In this document: piece after piece, positions 49,819-59,248 of the stretch
How the letters are laid out: each line of letters opens with the position of its first letter
How positions within the stretch are numbered: the first letter of the stretch is position 1
Assembly (NCBI RefSeq): GCF_000429085.1
Contig: NZ_AUBE01000004.1
Span: 310,001-374,000, forward strand
DNA from: Streptomyces flavidovirens DSM 40150
GTDB taxonomy: Bacteria; Actinomycetota; Actinomycetes; Streptomycetales; Streptomycetaceae
DNA: 64,000 nt
Direction: 5' to 3'
Notes under the pieces: model-generated
Told to the model about the DNA's origin: nothing
The model's database searches: none
Seen by the model: only the letters and a program-made list of their open reading frames with translations
Made by a program: the position numbers and the translations under genes

Positions 49819-50582
49819 GACGCGTCCGAGGTCTTCGGGAGCTGGCCACCGTAGTCGACCGTCTCGTCCTTGCCCGGCGCCTCAAGCGCGAACTCCTCGT
49901 CCCAGTCGGCCAGCCGCACCACGCCCGCGCCGCCCGCCCGCTCAAGCTTCAGCGGATACGGCGTGCCGAGCAGCGACACGGCGAGCGTCCCGCCGGTGCC
50001 CTTGCCGCCGGTGACCTCGATCGTCCGGACGCCGCCGACCTTCGGCCGGTCGCCCTTGCTGAGCTTGCCGTGCAGTCCGAGCAGTCCGTCGAGCAGGACG
50101 CCCTTGTCCGTGAAGCCGCGCAACTGGTCGTAGGCCGGGTCGTCGTCCGGCACCTTGACGTACTTGTCCTCCAGCTTGCCCGCGGCCGCCCCGTCGGACC
50201 CGGACGGCTGCCCCGCCCCGTGGTCCCAGAAGTCCGCGCCGGCCTTCATGAACAGCTCGTCGTCGATGCGCAGCAGCTCGAACGTGCTGCCCCTGGACGT
50301 CACGGAGCCCGTGCCGCCGTCCTCCTTGAGGCGCATGTCGAGCTTGTACGAGCGTCCCTTGCTGACGACGGTGCCCGACAGCCGTACCGATTCCGCGTCG
50401 CGCGCCGCCTTGCGCGCCTTGGCCTCGATGGCCGGCGCCGAGAGTCTGCCCACCCCGTTGGTCCCCTTGTCCGGGTCGACCGGTTCCTCACCGCAGGCGG
50501 TGAGCGCCGCGGTCAGCCCGACGCACACAACGCCGAGTAGGGCGGCCCGGCGAGCTCGGGCGGCCGGGGGAAATGCAGTCAC
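49815..50582 (-). CDS. LolA/LppX-like lipoprotein
   Basis: 255 aa from GTG 50582 (AGAGG ten nt upstream); an ATG at 50600 is also possible. A signal peptide ends with the lipobox LTAC (Cys ~29). The mature part resembles actinobacterial LppX/LprG-type lipoproteins: SAPAIEAKARKAARDAESV, LDMRLKEDGGTGSV, FELLRIDDELFMKAG, a half-barrel that carries lipids across the cell wall. Substrate is not known. Divergent from the MgtE-N gene. Confidence 0.83.
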   Translation of the reverse strand: MTAFPPAARARRAALLGVVCVGLTAALTACGEEPVDPDKGTNGVGRLSAPAIEAKARKAARDAESVRLSGTVVSKGRSYKLDMRLKEDGGTGSVTSRGSTFELLRIDDELFMKAGADFWDHGAGQPSGSDGAAAGKLEDKYVKVPDDDPAYDQLRGFTDKGVLLDGLLGLHGKLSKGDRPKVGGVRTIEVTGGKGTGGTLAVSLLGTPYPLKLERAGGAGVVRLADWDEEFALEAPGKDETVDYGGQLPKTSDAS

Positions 50583-50755
50583 AAGCGCACTGCCTCTCAT
50601 ACGGGTGTCCGGGGTGGCAGCAGGCAGCGTACCTGTGCCGTCTACGCCGTCCGGAAGAGAGCCGTCCGGACGCCCCTTCGGAGCGGTGTGGACCGGCACC
50701 GGCTAGCCTGAAATCGTTATCCGCCCCTATTTGTCCACACAGGGAGGCGCACCAT

Positions 50756-52060
50756 ATGGCATCAGGCGCCCCCCGGGTCTTCGTCTCGCATCTCGCGGGC
50801 ATCGCCGTCTTCGACCCGAACGGTGACCAGGTCGGCCGGGTGCGCGACCTGGTGGCGATGCTGCGCGTGGGCAACAGGCCGCCGCGTCTGCTCGGTCTGG
50901 TCGTCGAGGTGGTGAGCCGCCGCCGGATCTTCCTCCCCATGACGCGCGTGACGGGTGTCGAGTCGGGACAGGTCATCACGACGGGCGTGGTCAACATGCG
51001 CCGCTTCGAGCAGCGCCCGACCGAGCGGCTGGTCCTCGGCGAGCTTCTCGACCGCCGGGTGACCCTCGTGGAGACGAGCGAGGAGGTCACGGTCCTCGAC
51101 GTGTCGATCGTGCAGCTCCCCGCCCGCCGTGACTGGGAGATCGACAAGGTCTTCGTACGCAAGGGCAAGGGCGGCGCGCTGCGGCGGCGTGGGGAGACGC
51201 TGACCGTGGAGTGGTCAGCGGTGACCGGCTTCTCGCTGGAGGAGCACGGACAGGGCGCGGAGAGCCTCCTGGCCACCTTCGAGCAGCTTCGCCCCGCCGA
51301 CCTCGCCAACGCCCTGCACCACCTGACGCCCAAGCGCCGCGCCGAGGTGGCCGCGGCGCTCGACGACGACCGGCTCGCTGACGTACTGGAAGAGCTGCCC
51401 GACGACGACCAGGTGGAGATCCTCGGCAAGCTCAAGGAGGAGCGGGCGGCCGACGTGCTGGAGGCGATGGACCCGGACGACGCCGCCGACCTGCTGTCCG
51501 AGCTGCCCGAGGAGGACAAGGAGCGGCTGCTGATGCTGATGCGACCGGACGACGCGGCAGACGTACGGCGGCTGCTGGCGTACGAGGAGCGGACGGCCGG
51601 CGGTCTGATGACGACCGAGCCGATCGTGCTGCGGCCCGACGCGACGGTCGCGGACGCCCTGGCGCGCGTACGGCAGCAGGACCTCTCCCCCGCGCTCGCC
51701 GCGCAGGTGTACGTCTGCCGGCCGCCGGACGAGACACCGACGGGCAAGTACCTCGGGACGGTGCACTTCCAGCGGCTGCTGCGGGAGCCGCCGTTCACGC
51801 TGGTCAGCTCCGTCGTGGAGTCCGATCTGCCGCCGCTGTCGCCGGGCACGCCGCTGCCCGTGGTGACGAGTTACCTGGCGGCGTACAACATGGTCGCCGC
51901 GCCGGTCGTGGACGCGGGCGGCTCGCTGCTCGGCGCGGTGACGGTCGACGACGTACTCGACCACCTGCTGCCCGACGACTGGCGCGAGACGGAGTTCCAC
52001 GAGCCGCCGCCGCAGACGCCGGGGGCCGTGCGGGACGGGGAGGCCGTTCGTGGGCACTGA
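50756..52060 (+). CDS. Soluble MgtE-N/CBS-domain protein
   Basis: 434 aa, ATG at 50756 with GGGAGG upstream. It starts with a PRC-barrel-like domain (VFVSHLAGIAVFDPNGDQVG, about 5-80 and a second copy 90-150), then an MgtE N-terminal superhelix (about 180-280: LRPADLANALHHLTPKRRAEV, EELPDDDQVEILGKL) and a CBS pair (about 285-415). The MgtE channel domain is absent, so it is a cytosolic Mg2+/nucleotide sensor rather than a channel. It overlaps the DUF1003 membrane gene by 11 nt, which may be its membrane partner. Confidence 0.88.
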   Translation: MASGAPRVFVSHLAGIAVFDPNGDQVGRVRDLVAMLRVGNRPPRLLGLVVEVVSRRRIFLPMTRVTGVESGQVITTGVVNMRRFEQRPTERLVLGELLDRRVTLVETSEEVTVLDVSIVQLPARRDWEIDKVFVRKGKGGALRRRGETLTVEWSAVTGFSLEEHGQGAESLLATFEQLRPADLANALHHLTPKRRAEVAAALDDDRLADVLEELPDDDQVEILGKLKEERAADVLEAMDPDDAADLLSELPEEDKERLLMLMRPDDAADVRRLLAYEERTAGGLMTTEPIVLRPDATVADALARVRQQDLSPALAAQVYVCRPPDETPTGKYLGTVHFQRLLREPPFTLVSSVVESDLPPLSPGTPLPVVTSYLAAYNMVAAPVVDAGGSLLGAVTVDDVLDHLLPDDWRETEFHEPPPQTPGAVRDGEAVRGH

Positions 52061-52637
52061 CAGGAGCGCCGAGCCGAGGGACCGCGTCCGGACCGCGACC
52101 GGCGCGAGTGCGCTGCCGCGCGCCTCCCGCGTGCGCCTGGACCAGCCGCGGCCCGCGCGCACGCGGCTGCTGCCGGAGTACGACCCGGAGGCCTTCGGCC
52201 GGTTCTCGGAGCGGATCGCGCGCTTCCTGGGCACGGGGCGCTTCCTGGTCTGGATGACCCTGACCATCGCCGTGTGGGTGGTCTGGAACATCTTCGCGCC
52301 CCCCGCGCTGCGCTGGGACGAGTACCCGTTCATCTTCCTGACGCTGATGCTGTCCCTCCAGGCGTCGTACGCCGCCCCGCTGATCCTCCTCGCGCAGAAC
52401 CGCCAGGACGACCGGGACCGGGTCACCCACGAGCAGGACCGCAAGCAGAACGAGCGGTCCATCGCGGACACCGAGTACCTCACGCGGGAGATCGCGGCGC
52501 TGCGGATGGGGCTCGGCGAGGTCGCCACCCGCGACTGGATCCGCTCGGAATTCATGGACCTGGTGAAGGAGATCGAGGAGCGGCGCTCCCTATTCCCGCC
52601 CGAAGCCGCTTCCGAGAGTGACGAAGGCGACCGCTGA
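52050..52637 (+). CDS. DUF1003 membrane protein
   Basis: 195 aa, GTG at 52050 inside the previous gene, so translation is coupled. After a basic N-terminus, the DUF1003 core shows two membrane helices (FLVWMTLTIAVWVVWNIFAP and FIFLTLMLSLQASYAAPLIL), then AQNRQDDRDRV and a charged C-terminal helix. Function is unknown; the fixed pairing with an MgtE-N/CBS protein in actinobacteria suggests a joint role in Mg2+ homeostasis. Confidence 0.88.
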   Translation: MGTDRSAEPRDRVRTATGASALPRASRVRLDQPRPARTRLLPEYDPEAFGRFSERIARFLGTGRFLVWMTLTIAVWVVWNIFAPPALRWDEYPFIFLTLMLSLQASYAAPLILLAQNRQDDRDRVTHEQDRKQNERSIADTEYLTREIAALRMGLGEVATRDWIRSEFMDLVKEIEERRSLFPPEAASESDEGDR

Positions 52638-52680
52638 CAGGGCTTTCCCGCTGCGGCGGTACGCGCCGTACCATCGGCGT

Positions 52681-53814
52681 ATGGCTATGGAAGACGCGGT
52701 GCGCGAAGCACTGGCGACGGTGAACGACCCCGAGATCCACAAACCGATCACTGACCTCGGCATGGTCAAATCGGTCGAGATCGGGGCAGACGGTGCGGTT
52801 GCCGTCACGGTCTATCTCACCGTCTCCGGCTGCCCGATGCGCGAGACGATCACCACCAACGTGCGCGAGGCGGTCGAGCGCGTCGAGGGTGTGACCAGCG
52901 TCTCCGTCGAGCTCGACGTGATGAGCGACGAGCAGCGCAAGGAACTGGCGGGCGCCCTGCGCGGCGGCACCGCCGAGCGCGAGGTGCCCTTCGCCCAGCC
53001 CGGTTCGCTGACGCGGGTGTACGCGGTGGCGTCCGGCAAGGGCGGCGTCGGCAAGTCCTCGGTGACGGTCAACCTGGCCGCCGCGATGGCGGCGGACGGG
53101 CTGAAGGTCGGCGTCGTCGACGCGGACATCTACGGACACAGCGTGCCGCGCATGCTGGGCGTGGACGGCAGGCCCACCCAGGTCGAGAACATGATCATGC
53201 CGCCGTCGGCGCACGGGGTGAAGGTCATCTCCATCGGGATGTTCACGCCGGGCAACGCGCCTGTGGTGTGGCGCGGGCCGATGCTGCACCGAGCCCTCCA
53301 GCAGTTCCTCGCGGACGTGTACTGGGGCGACCTGGACGTGCTGCTGCTCGACCTGCCGCCGGGCACCGGTGACATCGCGATCTCGGTGGCGCAGCTCGTG
53401 CCGAACGCCGAGATCCTCGTCGTGACCACGCCTCAGCAGGCGGCGGCCGAGGTCGCCGAGCGGGCCGGCTCCATCGCCGTACAGACCCACCAGAAGATCG
53501 TCGGCGTCGTCGAGAACATGTCGGGCCTGCCGTGCCCGCACTGCGACGAGATGGTCGACGTCTTCGGCACCGGTGGCGGCCAGAAGGTCGCCGAGGGGCT
53601 GACGAAGACGACCGGCGCCAACGTGCCGGTGCTGGGCGCCATCCCCATCGACGTACGGCTGCGGGAGGGCGGCGACGAGGGCAAGCCCGTCGTGCTGACC
53701 GACCCGGACTCGCCGGCCGGTTCGGCGCTGCGCACGATCGCGGGCAAGCTGGGCGGCCGCGCGCGCGGTCTGTCGGGCATGTCGCTGGGGATCACCCCGC
53801 GCAACAAGTTCTGA
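52681..53814 (+). CDS. mrp: Mrp/ApbC-type iron-sulfur carrier ATPase
   Basis: 377 aa, ATG at 52681; an ATG two codons in is an alternative. An N-terminal MIP18/DUF59 domain (about 5-80, TVSGCPMRETI) is fused to a P-loop ATPase with the deviant Walker A SGKGGVGKSS (118-127), VDADIYGHS and LLDLPPGTGD. The CPHC pair after NMSGLP binds a bridging Fe-S cluster in Mrp dimers. It loads or moves iron-sulfur clusters to apoproteins. A perfect hairpin terminator follows. Confidence 0.93.
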   Translation: MAMEDAVREALATVNDPEIHKPITDLGMVKSVEIGADGAVAVTVYLTVSGCPMRETITTNVREAVERVEGVTSVSVELDVMSDEQRKELAGALRGGTAEREVPFAQPGSLTRVYAVASGKGGVGKSSVTVNLAAAMAADGLKVGVVDADIYGHSVPRMLGVDGRPTQVENMIMPPSAHGVKVISIGMFTPGNAPVVWRGPMLHRALQQFLADVYWGDLDVLLLDLPPGTGDIAISVAQLVPNAEILVVTTPQQAAAEVAERAGSIAVQTHQKIVGVVENMSGLPCPHCDEMVDVFGTGGGQKVAEGLTKTTGANVPVLGAIPIDVRLREGGDEGKPVVLTDPDSPAGSALRTIAGKLGGRARGLSGMSLGITPRNKF

Positions 53815-53870
53815 CGCGAGACTGCGAGCCGTGGGCACAACCGCCCACGGCCCGCACGCACGCGCGTACC

Positions 53871-53911
53871 CGAAGGGGGGCGCCGCTCCTGACGAGCGGC
53901 GCCCCCCTTCG
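53871..53911. terminator. Bidirectional terminator after mrp
   Basis: An 18-bp perfect stem (CGAAGGGGGGCGCCGCTC with its complement) with a CTGAC loop between the convergent mrp and hypothetical genes. Confidence 0.85.
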
Positions 53912-53934
53912 GCGTACAGCGGAAGGCCGTACGC

Positions 53935-54615
53935 TCAGCCCTGCTCGTACGTCGTGATGTCCTTGATCACCGCGAAGCCCAGCCCGTACGCGCTCATACC
54001 GCGCCCGTACGCCCCGAGGATCGCGCCGTCCTCCCCGGCACCCGCCAGCACCCAGCCGTACTCCGACTCGCGGTAGTGGAAGTGCGTCGGTACGCCGTCC
54101 ACCGGCAGCGACAGCGTCGACCAGGCCGGCCCCGACAGGTCGTCGGCCAGCTCGAAGGCCGTCTCGGTCTGCTGGTCCAGCCAGTCGTCGCGCAGGGAGT
54201 GGTCAAGCTGGGCGGGCCAGGTGGACGAGAGCAGGCCCGAGCCCGCCAGCCAGGCGGCGGAGGAGACCGACGTGGCCTCCAGTACGCCCGTACCGTCGCC
54301 GCTGCGCCGCACGGGGCTGCTGGCGACGGTGACGACCACCGCGAAGCGCTCCTTCTCCTGGGCGTCATCGGCGGCGGGCCTTATCGACGGCTCCTCACCG
54401 TGGCCCGTGGAACCGTGCTGCACTGTGCCGTCCGCCGCCGTGCCGACCTGCATCAGCCAGCGGGGCCCGGTGAACGCGTCGTCCAGTCCGTACCAGGGGA
54501 AGGGCGCGCGCAGATAGCCGTCGACCGTACGCCGGGCTGCTGGCACCCCCTCCGCTGTGGATGTGCTGGGCGCCAGGGGTGCTCCCTGCGCTCCGACCCG
54601 ACTCGTGGTCTCCAT
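53935..54615 (-). CDS. Conserved hypothetical protein
   Basis: 226 aa, ATG at 54615. No signal peptide or membrane segment. Features: FPWYGLDDAFTGPRWLMQVG near the N-terminus, a hydrophobic SLPVDGVPTHFHYRESEYGW segment and GAILGAYGRGMSAYGLGFAV near the end. Composition and codon use are normal for the window. I do not recognise the family. It lies between mrp and tatB. Confidence 0.7.
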   Translation of the reverse strand: METTSRVGAQGAPLAPSTSTAEGVPAARRTVDGYLRAPFPWYGLDDAFTGPRWLMQVGTAADGTVQHGSTGHGEEPSIRPAADDAQEKERFAVVVTVASSPVRRSGDGTGVLEATSVSSAAWLAGSGLLSSTWPAQLDHSLRDDWLDQQTETAFELADDLSGPAWSTLSLPVDGVPTHFHYRESEYGWVLAGAGEDGAILGAYGRGMSAYGLGFAVIKDITTYEQG

Positions 54616-54734
54616 CTGTCCGGCCGCCTCCTTGATCCGTGGCGTCCGGACACGGCCCGCCCCCCTCGGGCGTCCTCACATCCGGACAGATGGAGGATAG
54701 CCACCTTGGTGCGGCTCGTCCGGAAGGGCGGCTT

Positions 54735-55226
54735 TCAGGTGGCGTCGGCGTCGAACGGCGGGCGCTCGCTCTGAGCGGCGGTTTCGCGCTTCTTGAGCAG
54801 GTCGGGAGTGCCGGTGGAGTCCTTCGTCAGGTTCGCCTTACCGGCCGAACCGTTCGAACCGTTCACAGAACCGGCCGGCGAACCGGTCGACGAACCGCTG
54901 TCGCGCCCGTTCACGGCGTCCGCGACCTCGGCCATCTCGCTCTTGAGGTCGAAGCTGCTGCGGATCTCCTTGAGACCGAGGTCGTCGTTGTCCATCAGCT
55001 GCTTGCGGACGAAGGTCTTCGGGTTCAGGTCCTCGAAGTCGAAATCCTTGAATTCCGGGCCGAGTTCCGAACGAATGTCCTGCTTCGCGCTCTCGGAGAA
55101 CTCACGGAGCTTACGGATCATCGCCGAGGCGTCCTGAATGAGCTTCGGCAGCTTCTCCGGCCCGAACACGAGCACAGCGAGAACCACGAGCGTCACCAGC
55201 TCGAGTCCGCCTATGTCACTGAACAC
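54735..55226 (-). CDS. tatB: Twin-arginine translocase subunit TatB
   Basis: 163 aa, GTG start with AAGGAG seven nt upstream. An N-terminal membrane helix (GGLELVTLVVLAVLVFGPEK, ~6-25) with the Tat FGPEKLP hinge is followed by an amphipathic helix (KLIQDASAMIRKLREFSES) and a long acidic, Gly/Ser-rich tail. TatB forms the substrate-recognition part of the Tat translocase with TatC. It is downstream of htrA on the same strand, as in mycobacteria (sigE-rseA-htrA-tatB). Confidence 0.93.
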   Translation of the reverse strand: MFSDIGGLELVTLVVLAVLVFGPEKLPKLIQDASAMIRKLREFSESAKQDIRSELGPEFKDFDFEDLNPKTFVRKQLMDNDDLGLKEIRSSFDLKSEMAEVADAVNGRDSGSSTGSPAGSVNGSNGSAGKANLTKDSTGTPDLLKKRETAAQSERPPFDADAT

Positions 55227-55380
55227 CTTGTTGCTCCTTGGGTTCTCCGCGCCCGCAGGTCGGGTGGGCCTCCCCCGCCGCAGGCAGAGGACCGGTCCGG
55301 GCCCGGTCCACGGTACCCGCCCAATCTGTCCGGACGGTACCTTCACGTAACACTCACGTGGACCTCGGCGCGCGCTTCCC

Positions 55381-57267
55381 TCAGTTGCCGTCCGCCGAGC
55401 CGAGGGTCACGGAGACCGTCCGCTCCTTGCCCGCGCGCACCACGGTCAGTTCCAGCCGGTCGCCGGGGCGGTGGGCGCGGATCTTGACGATCAGCTCCTG
55501 CCCGTTGTGCACCTTCTGGCCGTTGACCTCGGTAATCACGTCGCGGGGCGCGATCCCGGCGCGGGCGCCGGGGCCGCCGGGTGTCACCGCCGGGCCGTCG
55601 GCGCCCTTGGTGCCGACGCGGGCGCCGTCGCCCGCGTACTTCATGTCCAGCGTGACGCCGATCACCGGGTGCGTCGCCTTCCCGGTGTTGATCAGCTCCT
55701 CGGCGACGCGCTTGCCCTGGTTGATGGGGATGGCGAAGCCCAGGCCGATGCTGCCGCCCTGGCTGCCTTCGAGGCCCGCACTGTTGTCCGCGGCGCGTAT
55801 GGCGCTGTTGATGCCGATGACGCGGGCCTGGGCGTCCACCAGGGGGCCGCCGGAGTTGCCCGGATTTATCGGGGCGTCGGTCTGGAGCGCGTTGACGTAG
55901 CTGACGTCGCTGCCGTCGCCCTTCTCGCCGCCCGCCGTGATGGGGCGCTCCTTGGCGCTGATGATCCCGGAGGTGACCGTGTTCTGGAGGTCGAACGGCG
56001 CGCCGATGGCCACCACCGGGTCGCCCACCTGGACGTTCTCGGAGTTGCCGAGGGGCAGCGGCTTGAGCCCGTCGACACCGAGAACGCGGACGACCGCGAG
56101 GTCGTAACCGCTGTCCTTGCCGACGAGCTCGGCCTTCGCGGTCTGGCCGCCGCTGAAGGTGATGTTGATGGTGCCGTCGGTTCCGGCGGGCTCGACCACA
56201 TGGTCGTTGGTGAGGATGTGACCCTTGGCGTCGAGTACGAAGCCGGTACCCGTGCCCTGCTCGCCGGCCCCGCTGACGTGCAGCGTGACGACGCTGGGCA
56301 GGGCGCTGGCCGCGATGCCCGCGACGCTGTCGGGTGCGCGGCCCTTGCCGTCCACCGGCTGGGCCTGGGGCAGCTCGACGCGGGTGATGCCGCCGTTGCG
56401 TTCGATGTACGCCCCGACGCCGCCGCCGATGCCGCCGGCGACCAGCGCGATCAGCAACGCCCCGACGAGCAGCGTGCCCCGCCGCCCCTTCTTCTGCCGC
56501 CCGCCGCCCGCCGGATCACCGGGGTGGACCAGCGGCTGCTGGGGGGCGCCCCAGGGGTCGTACTGCAGCCAGTGGGAAGTCTGAAGGTGCGGCTGTTGCT
56601 GATGCGGGTGCGGGTGCTGGTGCTGCGATGGCAGGGCCATGGGGACACCGGCCCCGTTCGTCGCGGACGCACCCGGCGCTCCGGACGCTCCCGGTGGTAC
56701 GAACGTGCCCTGCGGCGGAGTCGCCACCGGCCGCTGCACGGGCGGCGCGGGCGCCCAGGGCCCCGGTCCTCCGTAGGGCGGTGTCGCGTACGGATCGACC
56801 GCATGCAGAGGCTGCGAACGCGCCCGCGACACGGAGCCGACCCCGACGGCGGCCTCCTGCGACAGGGGCTCGACCCCGGCGGCGGGCTGCGGCGCGGGTT
56901 CCGCCTGCGCGGCTGCGGCGGCCCGCTGCGACGCGGAGCCGACCTCGGGAGCCTGCCCCGGCGCGGGGACCGTCGACGTGGACGCCGGCTCGACGGCTCC
57001 CGCCGGCCGGGGCTCGGCCGCGGCGGCCCGCTGCGGCGCGGGGGCGGCCTCGGGGGCCTGCTCCGGCGCTGGAGCGACATCGGCGGTCCGCTCCGGTGCG
57101 GGGGCGGCCTGCGTGTACGTCGGGTCGACGGGTTCGGGCGGCCGGGGGGCAGTCGCGGGGGGAGCCGTTTCCTGGGGGCTCTCCTGTGGCCGCTCCGGTG
57201 CCCCGTGTACCGGTGCGGGACGGCTCCACCACTTTGCCTTCGGCCCGGTGGGCCTGCCCTCGTTCAT
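55381..57267 (-). CDS. htrA: HtrA/DegP-type membrane serine protease
   Basis: 628 aa from ATG 57267 (GGGGAG four nt upstream). The first ~265 residues are Ala/Pro/Gln-rich and cytosolic, with repeats of AAPAPE/QRAAAA type. One membrane helix (GTLLVGALLIALVAGGIGGG, ~275-294) is followed by the protease domain: His in TNDHVV, Asp in SGYDLAVV, Ser in NPGNSGGPL. A C-terminal PDZ domain (GVTLDM...APRDVITEVNGQKV) completes it. It degrades misfolded envelope proteins. Genes upstream encode the sigma/anti-sigma pair, so it is likely part of an envelope-stress response. Confidence 0.95.
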   Translation of the reverse strand: MNEGRPTGPKAKWWSRPAPVHGAPERPQESPQETAPPATAPRPPEPVDPTYTQAAPAPERTADVAPAPEQAPEAAPAPQRAAAAEPRPAGAVEPASTSTVPAPGQAPEVGSASQRAAAAAQAEPAPQPAAGVEPLSQEAAVGVGSVSRARSQPLHAVDPYATPPYGGPGPWAPAPPVQRPVATPPQGTFVPPGASGAPGASATNGAGVPMALPSQHQHPHPHQQQPHLQTSHWLQYDPWGAPQQPLVHPGDPAGGGRQKKGRRGTLLVGALLIALVAGGIGGGVGAYIERNGGITRVELPQAQPVDGKGRAPDSVAGIAASALPSVVTLHVSGAGEQGTGTGFVLDAKGHILTNDHVVEPAGTDGTINITFSGGQTAKAELVGKDSGYDLAVVRVLGVDGLKPLPLGNSENVQVGDPVVAIGAPFDLQNTVTSGIISAKERPITAGGEKGDGSDVSYVNALQTDAPINPGNSGGPLVDAQARVIGINSAIRAADNSAGLEGSQGGSIGLGFAIPINQGKRVAEELINTGKATHPVIGVTLDMKYAGDGARVGTKGADGPAVTPGGPGARAGIAPRDVITEVNGQKVHNGQELIVKIRAHRPGDRLELTVVRAGKERTVSVTLGSADGN

Positions 57268-57359
57268 GCTCTCCCCGCACCCCACGAGCACGCCCGCAGG
57301 GCCGTGCCAACTCGTCGTCCGTGCCCCCTCGGGGCACCCCTCCCAGGATTCAACCAGCC

Positions 57360-58331
57360 TCAGGGGGAAACGGGCAGCCAGGGAGCCAACGGAACAGCCG
57401 GCTGAAGCGGCGACGGCGCCGCGGTCACCGGCGGGCGGTGGCCGGGGTCGTACGCGAGCGACAGGGCAGCACCCGACCGGCGTATGAGCGGCAACGGTGT
57501 CTGACCGGTGAGCACGGGCGCCGGGAACGGCTGGACCAGCGAGAGCCCCTGCGCGCCGCCCTGGCCCGTCCCCGCTCCGAAGAGCCTGGACGGCACGGCG
57601 GCGTTGGTACCGGCGTGCGTACCGGCACTGGCACTGGGGCTGGCACTGGCTGCGAGGAGGCCGTTGCCCGTCGTGCGGCGGCGGGTGTTCTCCGTGGCCG
57701 CACCGCTCGGACTCGCCGCGCGCACCGGTGTGACCTTGTTGCCCGAACCCGCGCCCCTCGCGGTGGGTTCGCCCGTAGAACCGACCGGCATGGCCCCGCC
57801 GAGCGCGAACGCGGCAAGCGACACGGCGCTCGCAGCCGCGAAGGCAAGCCGCCTCCCGCGCCCGCCCGAACGCTCCGCCTCCGCGCGGCCCACGTCATGG
57901 ATACGGAAGCCACGGCCGGGTGCGGCGCCGGGAAGGACGCCGGTGTGCCCGGCGGCCGGGGTGTAGCCGAAGTCGAAGCTGCTGCCGGGTCTGCCGGGTC
58001 TCGCTCTCGGGGTGTCGGCTCCGAAGGCTCCGTGACCGAAGCCCGCTTGCCCGAACGGCCTCGCGTCGTTGTCGCCGTCGTCACTGCCGGGACCGCCGCC
58101 GGGCAGCCCCTGGAGCCGGGCGAGCAGGCCCTCGGAAGGCGGCGGCGGCGCGGTCGTGGAGAAAACGCTCTTCAGGCGGCGCTGGGCGTCGGCCTCGGCC
58201 TTGCACTTGGCACAGGTCGCCAGGTGCGACAGGACACGCTCGCGGACGTCATGGCTCAGCTCGCCGTCCACCAGGGCGGCCAGCCGGTCCCCGAGGTGCT
58301 GCTCGGCGGAGGTCGGTCGGGTGCCACTCAC
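57360..58331 (-). CDS. Zinc-finger (ZAS) anti-sigma factor
   Basis: 323 aa, GTG start overlapping the sigma stop as GTGA. The N-terminal ZAS domain has H...CAKC within [12 protein letters not shown] (HxxxCxxC). A central disordered segment, a possible membrane helix ([19 protein letters not shown], ~165-183) and a long Ser/Ala/Pro-rich outer part follow. It would hold the adjacent sigma factor at the membrane until a stress signal, as RseA does for mycobacterial SigE. Direct sigma binding is inferred from gene order and the zinc motif. Confidence 0.9.
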   Translation of the reverse strand: MSGTRPTSAEQHLGDRLAALVDGELSHDVRERVLSHLATCAKCKAEADAQRRLKSVFSTTAPPPPSEGLLARLQGLPGGGPGSDDGDNDARPFGQAGFGHGAFGADTPRARPGRPGSSFDFGYTPAAGHTGVLPGAAPGRGFRIHDVGRAEAERSGGRGRRLAFAAASAVSLAAFALGGAMPVGSTGEPTARGAGSGNKVTPVRAASPSGAATENTRRRTTGNGLLAASASPSASAGTHAGTNAAVPSRLFGAGTGQGGAQGLSLVQPFPAPVLTGQTPLPLIRRSGAALSLAYDPGHRPPVTAAPSPLQPAVPLAPWLPVSP

Positions 58332-59107
58332 TCGGCTCCGCCCTCTCCGCCCACCGCTGACACGCCGGTGCCCACGCTCGCGAGCGAGCGCTGCTCGGCA
58401 CGCGCCTCGGGAGACCGGTGCTGGAGAGCCTTGCGCAGGTGGGAGCGGCCGCGGTGGATCCGGCTGCGTACGGTCCCGAGCTTGACGCCCAGCGTCGCGG
58501 CGATCTCCTCGTACGACAGTCCCTCGATGTCACAGAGCACGACCGCCGCACGGAACTCGGGCGCGAGGGTGTCCAGCGCCTGCTGGACGTCCGCGTCGAA
58601 GTGGGTGTCGTTGAAGACCTGCTGCGGGGACGGCTCACGGCTCGGCAGCCGCTCCGCGGCGTCCTCGCCGAGCGCGTCGAAGCGGATGCGCTGCTTGCGG
58701 CGGACCATGTCGAGGAACAGGTTCGTCGTGATGCGGTGCAGCCAGCCCTCGAACGTGCCGGGCGTGTACGTCGACAGCGACCGGAAGACGCGGACGAAGA
58801 CTTCCTGGGTGAGGTCCTCGGCGTCGTGCTGATTGCCGGTCAGACGGTAGGCAAGGCGGTAGACGCGACCACTGTGGGTGCTGACGATCTCCTCCCAGGT
58901 GGGAGGAGTCCACGCCTGAGATTCCGCATCTGAGGCGAAGGTCGCGGTCTGCGCGGAATGCGTGGAAGGTGTGCGGTCAGCAATGTCGGTCACGGATTTC
59001 GGCTCACCCGCCGACCTGAGAAAGCGCCGCAGCACTCCTCCCCGATCCACAGGCGCAGCCGCACCTCCCCTATCGGCTCTGGTGGTGTCCAGTGGAGCCC
59101 CTACCAT
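58328..59107 (-). CDS. sigE: ECF RNA polymerase sigma factor, SigE type
   Basis: 259 aa from ATG 59107 (GAGG five nt upstream); an in-frame ATG at 59179 with GGGGGAG nearby would add 24 residues. Sigma2 region: [35 protein letters not shown]; sigma4 region: [37 protein letters not shown]. Sigma3 is absent, as in ECF factors. It is the orthologue in position of mycobacterial SigE (Rv1221) and S. coelicolor SCO5147 (from memory). The first ~50 codons have unusually low GC at third positions compared with the rest of the window. Confidence 0.92.
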   Translation of the reverse strand: MVGAPLDTTRADRGGAAAPVDRGGVLRRFLRSAGEPKSVTDIADRTPSTHSAQTATFASDAESQAWTPPTWEEIVSTHSGRVYRLAYRLTGNQHDAEDLTQEVFVRVFRSLSTYTPGTFEGWLHRITTNLFLDMVRRKQRIRFDALGEDAAERLPSREPSPQQVFNDTHFDADVQQALDTLAPEFRAAVVLCDIEGLSYEEIAATLGVKLGTVRSRIHRGRSHLRKALQHRSPEARAEQRSLASVGTGVSAVGGEGGAE

Positions 59108-59248
59108 AGCCACCTCGCCCGTTAGCTCCGGATAAGCATCTTTACGCGAATTTGGAAACCGCACGCGGTCCTGATCCATGTCTCCCCCTGCCTCTCTCAA
59201 CGCCCGGTCCCATCTGCGGGTTCCCGACGTCAGCGGATACAGTCACGG

